Origin: Elusimicrobiota bacterium
GTDB taxonomy: Bacteria > Elusimicrobiota > Elusimicrobia > UBA1565 > UBA9628
Direction of reading: 5' to 3'
DNA: 64,000 bases
Assembly (NCBI GenBank): GCA_016218575.1
Contig: JACRDN010000005.1
Location: forward strand, 62,001-126,000
A model generated the notes under the pieces. It was not told the origin of the DNA. It did not search any database and saw only the letters and a program-made list of their open reading frames with translations. A program made the translations under genes and the position numbers. Positions 41,379 through 50,621 of the stretch are shown piece after piece. Position 1 is the stretch's first letter. The number at the start of each line of letters is the position of its first letter.

Positions 41379-41728
41379 AATGCCTCAACTGCGGCCAAGA
41401 AAACAAGGATTCCGCCAAGAGCTGCCGGAAATGCTCCCGAGACCTCTCCATTCCTCCCGCCTGGTTTCCAGACCCGCGCTGGCACTTGAAGACCTTGGGA
41501 ATCATCTACGCAAGCCTCGCCCTGGCCTACTTCGGGGTAAGCCGGCTTCTCAAGTCCCTTCCCAAGCCCTACCAGATCAGGACCATCCCTGTGGAGATGA
41601 CGCCCTGGCTTAGAAAAGGCGTCAAGCACCTGCCGGAGGATCAGTTGAAGCCGCCCATTAGCCCCCAGGCATTCCCCGACGGATCCAAGGACCACGGCGC
41701 TTCCGCGCCGCAGCCCACGCCTCGGTGA
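41375..41728 (+). CDS. Small zinc-ribbon membrane protein
   Basis: A 117-residue protein with an N-terminal zinc ribbon, CLNCGQENKDSAKSCRKC (two CxxC knuckles), then a single membrane helix (LGIIYASLALAYFGVSRLL) and a Pro-rich tail. I do not know its function. It lies between kdsA and lptC with overlapping stop and start codons on both sides, so it belongs to the operon. Confidence 0.75.
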
Positions 41729-42240
41729 TGTATCTTCCGGCTCTATTGGCGAGTTTTACTCTGCTTTCCTGCAGCCGGGCAGGCCGTTTCTTCGAGCAGC
41801 CCCAGCAGGTCATGGAGGGCTTCTCCCTGAGCCAGGCCTATCGCGGGAGCTCGTCTTGGTTCCTGAAGTCCCCCAAGGCGGTTTTGCGGGAGGACCAGGG
41901 GCTGGCGATAGTCTCCTTTCCCGCGATGAAATTCTACAAAAACCAGAAACCGATCAGCCTTCTCAGCTCCCGGCTGGGGCTGGTGCGGCTCGCAAGCCAG
42001 GACATGACCCTCGTCAAGAGCGTGGTGGTCCGCTCCCTGGAGGATGGCTCGATGCTCGAAACCGAGTCCTTGGAATACTCCTCCAAGAAGAATAAATTCT
42101 TCACGGACAAGGAAGTGATCGTCACCCGTCCCGGAGCCCGCCTGCGCGGCTCCGGGCTGGAGGCTTCGCCGGATTTTTCCCAGGTCAAAATCTTCAAACA
42201 GAAAACCGTGATTCAGGATGACAAGATTAGCGCTCATTGA
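41728..42240 (+). CDS. lptC: LptC-like LPS export protein
   Basis: A 170-residue protein whose N-terminus has a lipobox-like LLSCS, suggesting lipid anchoring rather than the usual single transmembrane helix. Residues 50-165 fit the LptC/OstA-like beta-jellyroll (VRSLEDGSMLETESLEYSSKKNKFFTDKEV). LptC passes LPS from the inner-membrane LptBFG to LptA. The start overlaps the previous stop (TGATG), and lptA begins inside its last 23 bp. Confidence 0.85.
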   Translation: MYLPALLASFTLLSCSRAGRFFEQPQQVMEGFSLSQAYRGSSSWFLKSPKAVLREDQGLAIVSFPAMKFYKNQKPISLLSSRLGLVRLASQDMTLVKSVVVRSLEDGSMLETESLEYSSKKNKFFTDKEVIVTRPGARLRGSGLEASPDFSQVKIFKQKTVIQDDKISAH

Positions 42241-42913
42241 GGCGCTTCTGGGCCTTCTCTTGCTCGCTCCGGCCCGGGCTGGGGAGGCCCGGCCGCGCGC
42301 GGCCGGGAGCGTGGTTCAAAGCGACCAGTGGGAGGTGCGCCGCTCCCCCCATCGGGAGGAGGAATTCACCGGCAACGTGCGCTACCAGGCTGGACGCTCC
42401 CGCCTGCGCTCGGATTGGGCCCTTTTCAGCCATGAAACCGAGCTGTGGACAGTGCGGGGACACGTGCGGCTTGAGCATCGCATGCTGAGCGGCGATCGCG
42501 TTACGGCCGAGGGCGACGCCGGGACTTACTCCCTGGCCACCAAGAAGGGCGCGCTGACGGCTGAATCCGGCATCGAGTTTTCGAGGGCCCCCGACTCGGG
42601 CGAGCCAGACCGCGGCCGCGCGGACCGCCTGGATTGGGAGGGCGAGAGTTTTATGCAGCTGTCGGGGAAAGTCCATGTCTGGGGGCCGAGGCTCGAGGCC
42701 TGGGCCGACGAGGCCCAAGGGCGGGCCGATGGGCGCCGCCTCGATCTCTCGGGAGGCAGGCCGGTGCTCCTGCGATCGGGCCGATCCTGGCAAGGGGCGG
42801 TCAAGGCTAATCATATCGCAGCCTGGGAGCCAAGCGCCCAGAGCTCTGTAGAGGGAGTCTCCGCCGATGGAAAAGCCGTGGGCTGGATTTGCTTCGAGGG
42901 AGGGGGCCCATGA
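42218..42913 (+). CDS. lptA: LptA-like periplasmic LPS-binding protein
   Basis: A 231-residue exported protein (signal peptide ending ARAGEA) with OstA/LptA-type repeating segments: GNVRYQAGRSRLRSDWALF, VRGHVRLEHRMLSGDRVTAEGD and GKVHVWGPRLEAWADEAQG. LptA forms the periplasmic bridge for LPS. Sequence is divergent, and the call relies on pattern plus position between lptC and lptB. Confidence 0.85.
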   Translation: MTRLALIEALLGLLLLAPARAGEARPRAAGSVVQSDQWEVRRSPHREEEFTGNVRYQAGRSRLRSDWALFSHETELWTVRGHVRLEHRMLSGDRVTAEGDAGTYSLATKKGALTAESGIEFSRAPDSGEPDRGRADRLDWEGESFMQLSGKVHVWGPRLEAWADEAQGRADGRRLDLSGGRPVLLRSGRSWQGAVKANHIAAWEPSAQSSVEGVSADGKAVGWICFEGGGP

Positions 42914-43629
42914 GGCTCTCGGCCAGGGATATCCACAAGTCCTACGGCGAGCGCCAGGTGCTCAAGGGGCTTTCCCTGGAGGTTCGCTCCGGGGAGATCG
43001 TGGGGCTTCTGGGGCCCAACGGGGCCGGGAAAACCACCACCTTCTACAGCCTGGCGGGCTTCATCCGCCCGGAGTCCGGGAGCATCTTCATAGACGACCG
43101 GGACGTGACGGCCTCCCCCATGTACGAGAGGGCGCGCCGGGGCCTCGGGTATTTGGCCCAGGAGCCCACGGTTTTTCGGGGGCTCACCGTCGAGCAGAAC
43201 CTGAGAGCGGTACTCGAGCGCACTATGCCGGGGCGCCTGGAGCAGATGCGGCGGGTCAAAGAGCTTCTGGAGGAGTTCGGGCTTTGGGGGCTTAGGCGCC
43301 AAAAGGCGGCCACCCTTTCCGGGGGCGAGAAGCGCCGCCTCGAGGTGGCCCGGGCCATGATCAACAATCCTAAACTCATTCTTTTGGACGAGCCCTTCGT
43401 CGGCATAGACCCCATCACCGTGGGCGAACTCAAGGTTCTCATCTCCAAGCTCAAGGACCAGGGCATCGGGATACTGATCACCGACCACAACGTGCGCGAG
43501 ACCTTGCCCATCATCGAGAGGGCCTACCTCATTTACGACGGAAAGATACTGGTGGAGGGCTCCTCGCGAGAGCTCCTCGAGGACCCCAAGGCGCGCGACC
43601 TCTACCTCGGCGCGGATTTTAAAATCTAA
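42910..43629 (+). CDS. lptB: LPS export ABC transporter ATP-binding protein LptB
   Basis: A 239-residue ABC ATPase starting at the ATG overlapping the lptA stop (ATGA). Walker A GPNGAGKTT is at residues 35-43, followed by the LptB-typical YLAQEPTVFRGLTVEQNL, signature LSGGEKRR, Walker B LILLDEPFVGIDP and H-switch ITDHNVRETL. It powers LPS extraction. lptF and lptG are not in the window. Its stop overlaps that of the convergent gene. Confidence 0.97.
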   Translation: MRLSARDIHKSYGERQVLKGLSLEVRSGEIVGLLGPNGAGKTTTFYSLAGFIRPESGSIFIDDRDVTASPMYERARRGLGYLAQEPTVFRGLTVEQNLRAVLERTMPGRLEQMRRVKELLEEFGLWGLRRQKAATLSGGEKRRLEVARAMINNPKLILLDEPFVGIDPITVGELKVLISKLKDQGIGILITDHNVRETLPIIERAYLIYDGKILVEGSSRELLEDPKARDLYLGADFKI

Positions 43630-45799
43630 TGGCGCCGCGCCCCGCCGCCGGAAGTCCTGGGATAGACGTTTATGCGCAGAAAGCCGCGGTTGAGCATAGA
43701 CTTTAGGCGGGGTTCTCCCCTTAGGTAATTTTCCAACTGGGACTTTCGTTCGGGGCCCAGGACGCCTACGAGCAACAAGGGTTCCTCCGTACTCTGCTGG
43801 AAGCTGAGCTTGTAGCCGCTCGCTTCGAGAGCCCACTTTAGGTAATCCACCTCGTCCAGGTTGAGTCCCACCCGCTCGCAGAGCCTCAGCGAGAACTCGT
43901 ACCAGGCTTCCTGAGGCCAGGACTTTCCCCAGATCTGCAGGGCGGTCTCCGGGCGCGCATCGGCTTTCAGGTGAGGGTAGGGAGGCAGATTCAAGGGGTA
44001 GAGGCCGGGTCGTGGGTTGTCTTCATCGGCCTGGCCGATGGATATGACGGGGTAATCCTCGATTCCGGGAGCGGTGGACTTGAGCTCTTCCCAGATATGG
44101 GACCATAGCCCGCCGCGACTGGTGTCCCAAAATATTGTGAGAGAGGGCTGATTGCCCGGATTTGCAGGCGCGTCCAAGCGGTAATCGAGCACGCCTTCCA
44201 CCCGGGAGATTCGTGCCCTGTTGGAACTAAGGAAGTCGGAAAGTGATATTTTTGGCGCGACTTCAGGAGGGGGGATGAATTGCGGGGCCAACTCCTCGAC
44301 CGCAAAGCCTATCCTCAAAATCTCTCGCTTTTTCGCCACGACGCTGACGTGGAATGTCCCTGGCTTGGCGTCAAATCGTCTGGGATCGGCATCATGCTCA
44401 TCAGATGGAGGAGCAGCCGCGACATTCCAATGGATGTCGGTGATGCCGGATGAGCGCTCAGCTCCCTCGAGGCCCCTATAGAGCTTTGTCCTTACCTTAA
44501 ATCGGTAGGCCGTTTTCCCGTTTTCAAGGGCAGTTGTTGTCGCTTCGATGATCGTCAGGTCGCGAATCTCCGATTTTTTCCAGCCGAAGGAATAGAGGAG
44601 AAAGGCCGCGAACTTGCCGTAGGCTGTCTTCAGAGCGGATGCCAGAAGCCTCTTCTCCGAGGCTCCTTCAGCGCTGGGCTGGCTTTGCCGCGGCGGCTTG
44701 CGAATTATCTTCTTGGGGTTTGGAGTGGGCCCCTCCTGCGCATGGGTTCGGGAAAAGGCGTGCCGGGCCGCTTGCAGGGCTTGGCCTATGTCTTGAAACC
44801 AGGCCTTGAGCTCCTGATCCTCCGGGATGGACCGGCTGAGGGCGCCCAGGAGGCCGTAGACACCCTCGATGCGATGCGCCTTTCGCGTGATCCAGTTGGG
44901 ATTGCCATGATCGAGGTTTATGGCCATGACGCGGTCTCGCAGGGCGCGCGCATCGAGTTTAGTCGCCGGAGCCAACGTGACTCGCAGGCCGGTTCGGGCT
45001 TTCCTGGCGATTTCCCAGAGATGCCACAGATCTCTGTCTACGCTATCATGATAGGGATCAGGCAGTTCCGCGTAAATTTCCAGAGGTGGATTGCCATTCG
45101 GCGTGGCGGTTTGGGGTCGGATCTGCGCCTTGGCCCAGCTTTCTGCCAGCACGTTGGCAAGTTCAGAACACTGGGCTTGCAGCCCCATTTTCATCGTGGG
45201 ATTGAGCAGAGCAATGGCTGACAAGAGCTTGTCATACTCGCGAATTTCATCCAATCGCTCTTTGATCGCCTCGGCACCATCAAGCTCCGTATAGATTGAC
45301 AGGCGATCTTCAATGAGAGTTTTCAGGGACCTCAAAAACGCGCGCTCGGAGAAGGCCGCCCCCGCGGCCAAGGACAATTGAGGAAGCAAGGCGATCGCAG
45401 CTTGGGTTTTTTGGGAGGGGCTCTGCAAAGTCGCTATGCCTAAAATCGCCTCAGGGTTCTCCATTTTCCCAAGGATTGCGCTCCAAAGAGCCGCTCCGGC
45501 CGGAGAATCTGGCGCGAGGCCTGCGAGGATGATCTGGCTTATATGGCCAAACCCAGTTGCTGCCGATCCGCCTTGCTGGGCTGCCCTTGCGCCGCTGTCC
45601 GCAGGGCTGCGGTCAGCGACAGGATCGCCGCGGAGGTTGCCGGAGCTATCCCGCGCCCAAAGGCTGGCAAGCGCAAAAACTCCCGCGAGGCGATGGCATG
45701 TCCAGGGGAGGGAGCGGAAAGTGCCGGCGCTCCCCAGGATTGGATCACGAGAAGACCCGGGAGAGCGGCGGAGAACAAGAAATGTGCGGGAAACCGCAT
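43626..45799 (-). CDS. Exported protein of unknown function with apparent frameshift near residue 86
   Basis: Two overlapping frames appear to be parts of one gene. The frame starting at ATG 45799 encodes a clear signal peptide (MRFPAHFLFSAALPGLLV, cut near ALSA) and runs to a stop at 45539. A second frame, carrying the remaining 640-odd residues to 43626, continues with HISQIILAGLAP and reads naturally if one base is restored near 45545. The part of that second frame upstream of 45560 is Arg/Ser-rich and unlike protein, so I reject its start at 45878. A -10 like box lies just before 45799. The C-terminal 300 residues have no motif I recognise. Either a pseudogene, a programmed shift or a sequence error. 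Confidence 0.65.
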
Positions 45800-45807
45800 A
45801 CCCCATT

Positions 45808-45813
45808 ATTGTA
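45808..45813 (-). promoter_or_regulatory. -10 box before the frameshifted exported gene
   Basis: TACAAT on the reverse strand, 8 nt before the ATG at 45799. It supports that start rather than 45878. Confidence 0.4.
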
Positions 45814-45890
45814 GGGGATGACGCGCCTTTGCGCCTGGGGCTTTGGACCCGCCGGAGATTGGGCCTTTGGACCCCCACGGCGAAAAGCCT

Positions 45891-46859
45891 CTACGTGAAG
45901 ATTTCCAGGTGGGCGTGCAGTCCGGCTTTGCGCGAGCGCCGGCAGGCCTTGTCGAAGAGAGCCTCGGCTCGGGTGGTTTTGCCTTGAGCATGCCAGAGCT
46001 GGGCCAAGGAAACTTCCGATAAGACCATGCCGCGGGCCTCGCCCGCCTTGGCGAAGGCCTTGAGGGCCTGCTGGAAGCGCTTTTCGGCCTCCCGCAGCCG
46101 GCCTTGGTGTAGGCAAACCTTGCCCAACCCCCAGTCAACGTAGGCAAGATCTACCGCGTCCTCCAGTAGGGAGTAAAGCCGATGGGCTTTATGGTAATTC
46201 CTCTCGGCCGGTCCGAGCATTCCCCGTTGCCTCAGCACGTTGGCCAGGCCGCAATGGGCGTAGGCCCGTCCGAAAACGTCGTCGGTGCCGGCCAGAAGAC
46301 GCGAGGCGCGGGCGTAATAATCCTCGGCCTCTTTAAAACGGCCCTGGATCCGGCAGGTGCCCCCGAGGCCGAAGAGGGCGTAGGCCTGTCCGGAGCGGTC
46401 CTCGGCCTTTCCGGCGTAGGCCAAAGAGGCGAGAAAAGCCTTCCTCGAGCCCTCCAAGTTCCCCGAGAATCGGAGGGATCCGCCCATGGCCCAAAGGATG
46501 TAGGCCGCCCCGACCCAATCGCCCTCCCGTTTGTAATGGATGAGAAATGGCTGAAGCTTGGCCAGGCTTTTCTTGTAGAGCCCCGCGGCCCGGTCCACCA
46601 GCGCGGATTCCAGGGTTAATTGCTGTCGTTGATCCGCGTCTTTCGCCGCCGAAGCGCTTGCGCGCAAGAGCTCGCGAGCCTCGGCGACGCCGCCGAGGCT
46701 TCTCTTCACGCTGGCCAAGGCCAAGCAGGAGTCGAACCATAGAGAGGCGCGGTCCGGGCTTGAGCTCAGGACCTTCCGGTAGAGAGGCTCGCAGCGGCTA
46801 AAATAGCCGCGCCCCCTCAAGGCTTCGGCTTTCCAGAAAAGACCCTCCAGGCTGCTCAT
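45891..46859 (-). CDS. TPR-repeat protein
   Basis: A 322-residue soluble protein of tandem tetratricopeptide repeats of about 36-40 residues, e.g. GQAYALFGLGGTCRIQGRF and GRAYAHCGLANVLRQRGML, with a regular A-x-G-L-G pattern from about residue 90 to 300. TPR arrays bind other proteins; no enzymatic domain is seen. The ATG lies 6 nt after a perfect -10 box, so the message is probably leaderless. Divergent from feoA with 79 bp between. Confidence 0.85.
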   Translation of the reverse strand: MSSLEGLFWKAEALRGRGYFSRCEPLYRKVLSSSPDRASLWFDSCLALASVKRSLGGVAEARELLRASASAAKDADQRQQLTLESALVDRAAGLYKKSLAKLQPFLIHYKREGDWVGAAYILWAMGGSLRFSGNLEGSRKAFLASLAYAGKAEDRSGQAYALFGLGGTCRIQGRFKEAEDYYARASRLLAGTDDVFGRAYAHCGLANVLRQRGMLGPAERNYHKAHRLYSLLEDAVDLAYVDWGLGKVCLHQGRLREAEKRFQQALKAFAKAGEARGMVLSEVSLAQLWHAQGKTTRAEALFDKACRRSRKAGLHAHLEIFT

Positions 46860-46865
46860 GGCGAG

Positions 46866-46871
46866 ATTATA
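46866..46871 (-). promoter_or_regulatory. -10 box of the TPR gene
   Basis: A perfect TATAAT on the reverse strand ends 6 nt before the ATG at 46859, placing the transcription start at the start codon. No clear -35. Confidence 0.6.
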
Positions 46872-46903
46872 GCTAAAAGAAGAGCCGGGGGCGGATCGGG
46901 TTT

Positions 46904-46933
46904 ATTGAAATAGCATATCAATAAGAGTATAAT
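46904..46933 (+). promoter_or_regulatory. feoAB promoter with Fur-like operator
   Basis: TTGAAA (46905-46910), 17 bp and TATAAT (46928-46933) form a near-consensus promoter; ATG begins 5 nt later, so the message should be leaderless. A 19-bp imperfect inverted repeat ATTGAAATAGCATATCAAT (46904-46922) covers the -35 and spacer. Its core TGA-(9 nt)-TCA resembles a Fur 7-1-7 site, as expected for iron repression of ferrous uptake. The regulator's identity is inferred. Confidence 0.65.
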
Positions 46934-46938
46934 AGGGC

Positions 46939-47184
46939 ATGACCCTGAAAGAAGCCGCCCTGGGCGAGCCGGTCCGTATCGTCGGCTTCGAGTCTTTGAG
47001 CGCTCCGGAGACGTTCCGCCTGTCCTCCATGGGCCTGCGGGAGCAGGCCGTGGTGACCAAGCTCCTTAAAACCCCCCTGCGCGATCCCGTGGAATGCCTG
47101 ATCGGCCCCCAGCTCGTCGCCATCGAGTCGTGGCTCATGGAGCGCATCCTGGTCGAGCTCCCGGTCGAGGCCTCCGCGGGATGA
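46939..47184 (+). CDS. feoA: Ferrous iron transport protein FeoA
   Basis: An 81-residue SH3-like protein: EPVRIVGFES, FRLSSMGLREQAVVTKL and DPVECLIGPQLVAI match FeoA. It modulates FeoB. Probably translated from a leaderless message. Its stop overlaps the feoB start (ATGA). Confidence 0.92.
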   Translation: MTLKEAALGEPVRIVGFESLSAPETFRLSSMGLREQAVVTKLLKTPLRDPVECLIGPQLVAIESWLMERILVELPVEASAG

Positions 47185-49160
47185 TCGTCGCCTTGGCCGG
47201 GCGGCCCAACACCGGCAAGACCACCCTTTTCAACGCCTTGACCGGTCTGCGCCAAAGGGTCGCCAATTTCGCCGGGTGCACCGTGGAGAAGGCCGTGGGC
47301 CAGGCGAGTTGGGGCTCTGGCGATATGGAGGTCGTGGATTTGCCCGGAACCTTCTCCATCCTTGCCCATGCCGAGGACGAGAAGGTCGCCTTTAAATTCA
47401 TGGCGCAATGCCTGTCCTCGGCGCGCCCCTTCCAAGTGGTTTGCGTGACGGAGGCCAGCAATCTCGTCAACGATCTTCCCCTGGCGCTCAGCCTCAAGGG
47501 CTGCGGCTATCCGGTGATCTTGGCGGTGAACATGATGGACGAGGCCGCGCTCAATGGAGTTGTCATAGATAAACCGAGGCTCGAAGAGGAGCTGGGGGTC
47601 CCGGTTTTCCTTATTTCGGCTAGAAATGGCACCGGCATGACAGAGCTGAAGAGCTTCCTGGCCGAGGCTTGCGCTGCTCGCCCATCCGGCCGAGACTTCC
47701 TGGATCTGAGCGCGGCCTCCGTGGCGGAGCTGGTGTCCATCCAGGAGGAGTCCCAGGCCCTGGCTTGGGCCGCGCTTGCGCGCGCCGTTCGCATGCCCCC
47801 ATCCGCCAACTGGAAAACCCTGTCCCAGTCGATTCGCCTGGACCGCTGGCTTTTTCACCCCTTCCTCGGGCCTCTGGCCTTGGGGGCCGCCCTGTTCCTC
47901 GTTTTCCAATCCCTCTTCGCCTTGGGCGCTCCGGCGAGGGACTTCATCGCCTCGGGCCTGGCCTCGTTCTCCAACGCCTTGCGCCCCGTTCTTCCGGGAG
48001 AGCTCTTGGCAAGCCTCGTTTGCGACGGGATCATCGCGGGAGTCTCCGCGGTGGCGACCTTCATCCCGCAGATCGCCATTCTTTTTGTCCTCATCGGGAT
48101 CCTGGAGCAAAGCGGTTATCTGCCTCGTGCCGGTGCCATGGTGGACAGGGCCCTTCGGCCCTTCGGCCTCGACGGCAAGGTATTCATCCCCTTCTTATCC
48201 AGCTTTGCCTGCGCCATTCCCGGGGTGATGGCGACCCGAACCATCGCCAACAAGAAACGTCGGCTCACGGCCATCCTCCTGGCTCCGCTCATGACATGCT
48301 CGGCGCGCATCCCTGTCTATACCTTGATCATCGCGGCCTTCGTCCCCTCTTCCTGCAGGATCATGGGATTCAATGCCCAGGGACTGGTTATGAGCGGCAT
48401 GTACGCCTTCGGCATCGTCGCGGCTCTTCTTATGGCCTTGGCCCTGAGGGGGACCCCACTTTACGAGGCGCATCCCTCTCCTCTCACGCCGCTGCCGCCT
48501 TACCGACTGCCCCGCGCCAAGGAACTTTTCCGCTACGTTTGGGTGCGTTGCTGGCATTTTCTGGGAAAGGCCGGGAAAGTGATATTCGTTTTAAGCCTGG
48601 CTCTTTGGACCTTGGCCTCGTTTCCCAGGTCCGAGAAGGCCGTCGCTCCTATGCGTCGGGGAATCGAACTAGCCCAAAGCCTTCCCGGCCCGGCCAGAGA
48701 GGCTCGGGTCCGGGAACTGAAGGCGCGCATGGCGGCCGTCACCATCGAGAACAGCCTGCTGGGAAGGCTGGGGCGGGCCGTCGAGCCGCTGTTCAAGCCC
48801 ATCGGCTATGACTGGAGGCTGAGTGTGGCCGTCATCTCGTCCTTGGCGGCGCGCGAGGTGTTCGTCGGCACGCTCGGCACGTTGTTCGCTTTGAGCGGGG
48901 AGGGTTCCTCTCCGCAGGGGCTGGTGGAGGCGCTCAGGAATTCCCGGACCCCGGACGGCTCCCCCCGCTATGGCCTGGCCACGGCGGTGAGCCTGCTGTT
49001 TTTTTTCGCGATCGCCCTGCAGTGCGTGTCCACGATCGTCGTGGTGGAGCGGGAGACTGGCTCCTGGAAATGGCCGGCTCTGCAGTTCTGCGCCTTTTTC
49101 GCCTTGGCCTATTCCATGTCGTGGGCCGGCTATCACGCCACCAAGCTATTCCTTCAGTAA
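47181..49160 (+). CDS. feoB: Ferrous iron transporter FeoB
   Basis: A 659-residue inner-membrane Fe2+ transporter. The N-terminal G domain has G1 GRPNTGKT (residues 7-14), G3 DLPGT (53-57) and G4 NMMD (117-120), then ISARNGTG. From about residue 225 come the gate-type membrane helices, with FIPFLSSFACAIPGVMATRT and SSLAAREVFVGTLGTLF. It is somewhat shorter than the E. coli protein (773). I start it at the ATG overlapping the feoA stop. The 3' end overlaps the convergent ceramidase-like gene by 15 bp. Confidence 0.96.
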   Translation: MIVALAGRPNTGKTTLFNALTGLRQRVANFAGCTVEKAVGQASWGSGDMEVVDLPGTFSILAHAEDEKVAFKFMAQCLSSARPFQVVCVTEASNLVNDLPLALSLKGCGYPVILAVNMMDEAALNGVVIDKPRLEEELGVPVFLISARNGTGMTELKSFLAEACAARPSGRDFLDLSAASVAELVSIQEESQALAWAALARAVRMPPSANWKTLSQSIRLDRWLFHPFLGPLALGAALFLVFQSLFALGAPARDFIASGLASFSNALRPVLPGELLASLVCDGIIAGVSAVATFIPQIAILFVLIGILEQSGYLPRAGAMVDRALRPFGLDGKVFIPFLSSFACAIPGVMATRTIANKKRRLTAILLAPLMTCSARIPVYTLIIAAFVPSSCRIMGFNAQGLVMSGMYAFGIVAALLMALALRGTPLYEAHPSPLTPLPPYRLPRAKELFRYVWVRCWHFLGKAGKVIFVLSLALWTLASFPRSEKAVAPMRRGIELAQSLPGPAREARVRELKARMAAVTIENSLLGRLGRAVEPLFKPIGYDWRLSVAVISSLAAREVFVGTLGTLFALSGEGSSPQGLVEALRNSRTPDGSPRYGLATAVSLLFFFAIALQCVSTIVVVERETGSWKWPALQFCAFFALAYSMSWAGYHATKLFLQ

Positions 49161-50621
49161 ATCCCGCAGACCGCCGAGAATGATCCGGGTCGCCGAAGGG
49201 CCGATGGAATTGGTTTCCTCGTAATGGGTTCCCTTGGGATGGGGAAGCATGGAACGGCTGGGTGTGACTTGGAAGTCGTACTCGGGGACGATGTAGCCGA
49301 GCTCATCGTTGGCCAGCCCGACTAGAATGAGGGAGAATTTTCGCTCCTTCAGGTAAGGCCCTTTCGGGGCCCTCGCCAGCCGCGGCGGGTTGGGGTTCTC
49401 CGCGCCGAATAAGGGATGGGAGAAGCGGTAGCGCCCATCATAGCCCCCGATGGCGAGCTCGGGAAACATCTCGCCCGGGATGCCCAAAAATTCAGCCGGC
49501 CCCAAACGGATCCGAGACACTTCCGTCTCGATCCAGGGCCTGGCGCGTTCAGGCAGGGGGAAGAAGGCGAAATGGCGCAGGGCGAGCCCCAGGACTCTCC
49601 ACCGCCCCAGCCGCTCGCCTTGGGCGTTGTAAATGGGATGGCCGAAGGCAAGGTTGGGCAGAAATAGAAGGTAAGTGGAGTTCTCCACCGGGATCTTGAG
49701 CTGCCGGAAAGCGAATGCGACCTTTCCTTTCGTATGCCACGCGGCCCCGGCGAGAGCGTCGAGGCCGGCTTGGGCGAGATCCCCTCCGACTCGCTTTATT
49801 TCCTCGAACTTCGCCGGGACGCTCAAGGCGTGGTCCACGTCCGGGGTCATGAGCCCGCCCACGAGGCCCGATTGGAACACGCAGGTTCCGCCTTGGCGCG
49901 CCTCGACGGCGGCGCATAGGGCGCCGGGATAGTCGGCGCTTACCTCCAGGTTGTCCGGGCCCTGCACCTCGGGGTGGCAGGACCAGCGTAAAAGGGTGGC
50001 GATCACTTCCCTGGGTTTTCCCAGGCGCGAGATCTGGACGGCGTTTAGCTCCGGGTCTATGACCACGGGATCGCGGCTGTCGCGGCACAGGCCTCTTGGG
50101 TCTAAGTTTCGGCTCGCGGCCTTGATTTGGGCGGGGAGCGCCTGGCTTTCAAGGCGGCCAACCAATGAAACGACCGAGTCTATCAGGCGAAGGCGGTACT
50201 CGGGATCCACGCCAGAGAAGCCCGGCACCGGCCCCCAGAGGCCCATGGCGTCGGGAGCGCTGTGGTCGTGCGTGGCCGAGACGAAGAGGAATTTATCCTT
50301 CCCGTCCCAGCCCAAGCGCCGGCGCATTTCCAGGATGTCGCCGCGGAAAAGCCCGATGCTGTCCACCGCCACGATGGCCGTTGTTTTTCTTTCGTCCTTT
50401 ACCAGGAGAGCCCGGGCGTAAAGGGCGTCGTGCACGCCGCGGGCCTTGCGGCCGGAACTGCCGTAGCCGGCGAGCCAGACCTTCTCCTTCCTTAAATCCG
50501 GGGTGACATCCGCTTTGCCCGCGGCGGCCAGTAAGGCCGCCGTGAGGCGGCCCGGGGTGAGCCATAGAAGCGCGAGGATTAGAGCCGCCGCGGTTGTGTT
50601 AGGCGTGTTGGGCTTGTCCAT
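49146..50621 (-). CDS. Neutral/alkaline ceramidase-like exported hydrolase
   Basis: A 491-residue protein with a signal peptide (about residues 10-33). It follows the N-terminal domain pattern of neutral ceramidases: AAAGKADVTPD, YARALLVKDERKTTAIVAVD, the metal-site segment SATHDHSAPDAMG and later LLRWSCHPEV. Such enzymes cleave amide-linked lipids; many bacterial relatives have unknown substrates. It lacks the C-terminal Ig-like domain of full ceramidases. It is convergent with feoB and has no functional link to it. Confidence 0.8.
   Translation of the reverse strand: MDKPNTPNTTAAALILALLWLTPGRLTAALLAAAGKADVTPDLRKEKVWLAGYGSSGRKARGVHDALYARALLVKDERKTTAIVAVDSIGLFRGDILEMRRRLGWDGKDKFLFVSATHDHSAPDAMGLWGPVPGFSGVDPEYRLRLIDSVVSLVGRLESQALPAQIKAASRNLDPRGLCRDSRDPVVIDPELNAVQISRLGKPREVIATLLRWSCHPEVQGPDNLEVSADYPGALCAAVEARQGGTCVFQSGLVGGLMTPDVDHALSVPAKFEEIKRVGGDLAQAGLDALAGAAWHTKGKVAFAFRQLKIPVENSTYLLFLPNLAFGHPIYNAQGERLGRWRVLGLALRHFAFFPLPERARPWIETEVSRIRLGPAEFLGIPGEMFPELAIGGYDGRYRFSHPLFGAENPNPPRLARAPKGPYLKERKFSLILVGLANDELGYIVPEYDFQVTPSRSMLPHPKGTHYEETNSIGPSATRIILGGLRDLLKE

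Noticed and set aside
45560-45878. Start of the 750-residue reverse frame at 45878
   Set aside because: The first 105 residues are Arg/Ser-rich and not protein-like; the alternative frame from 45799 encodes a real signal peptide with a -10 box before it.
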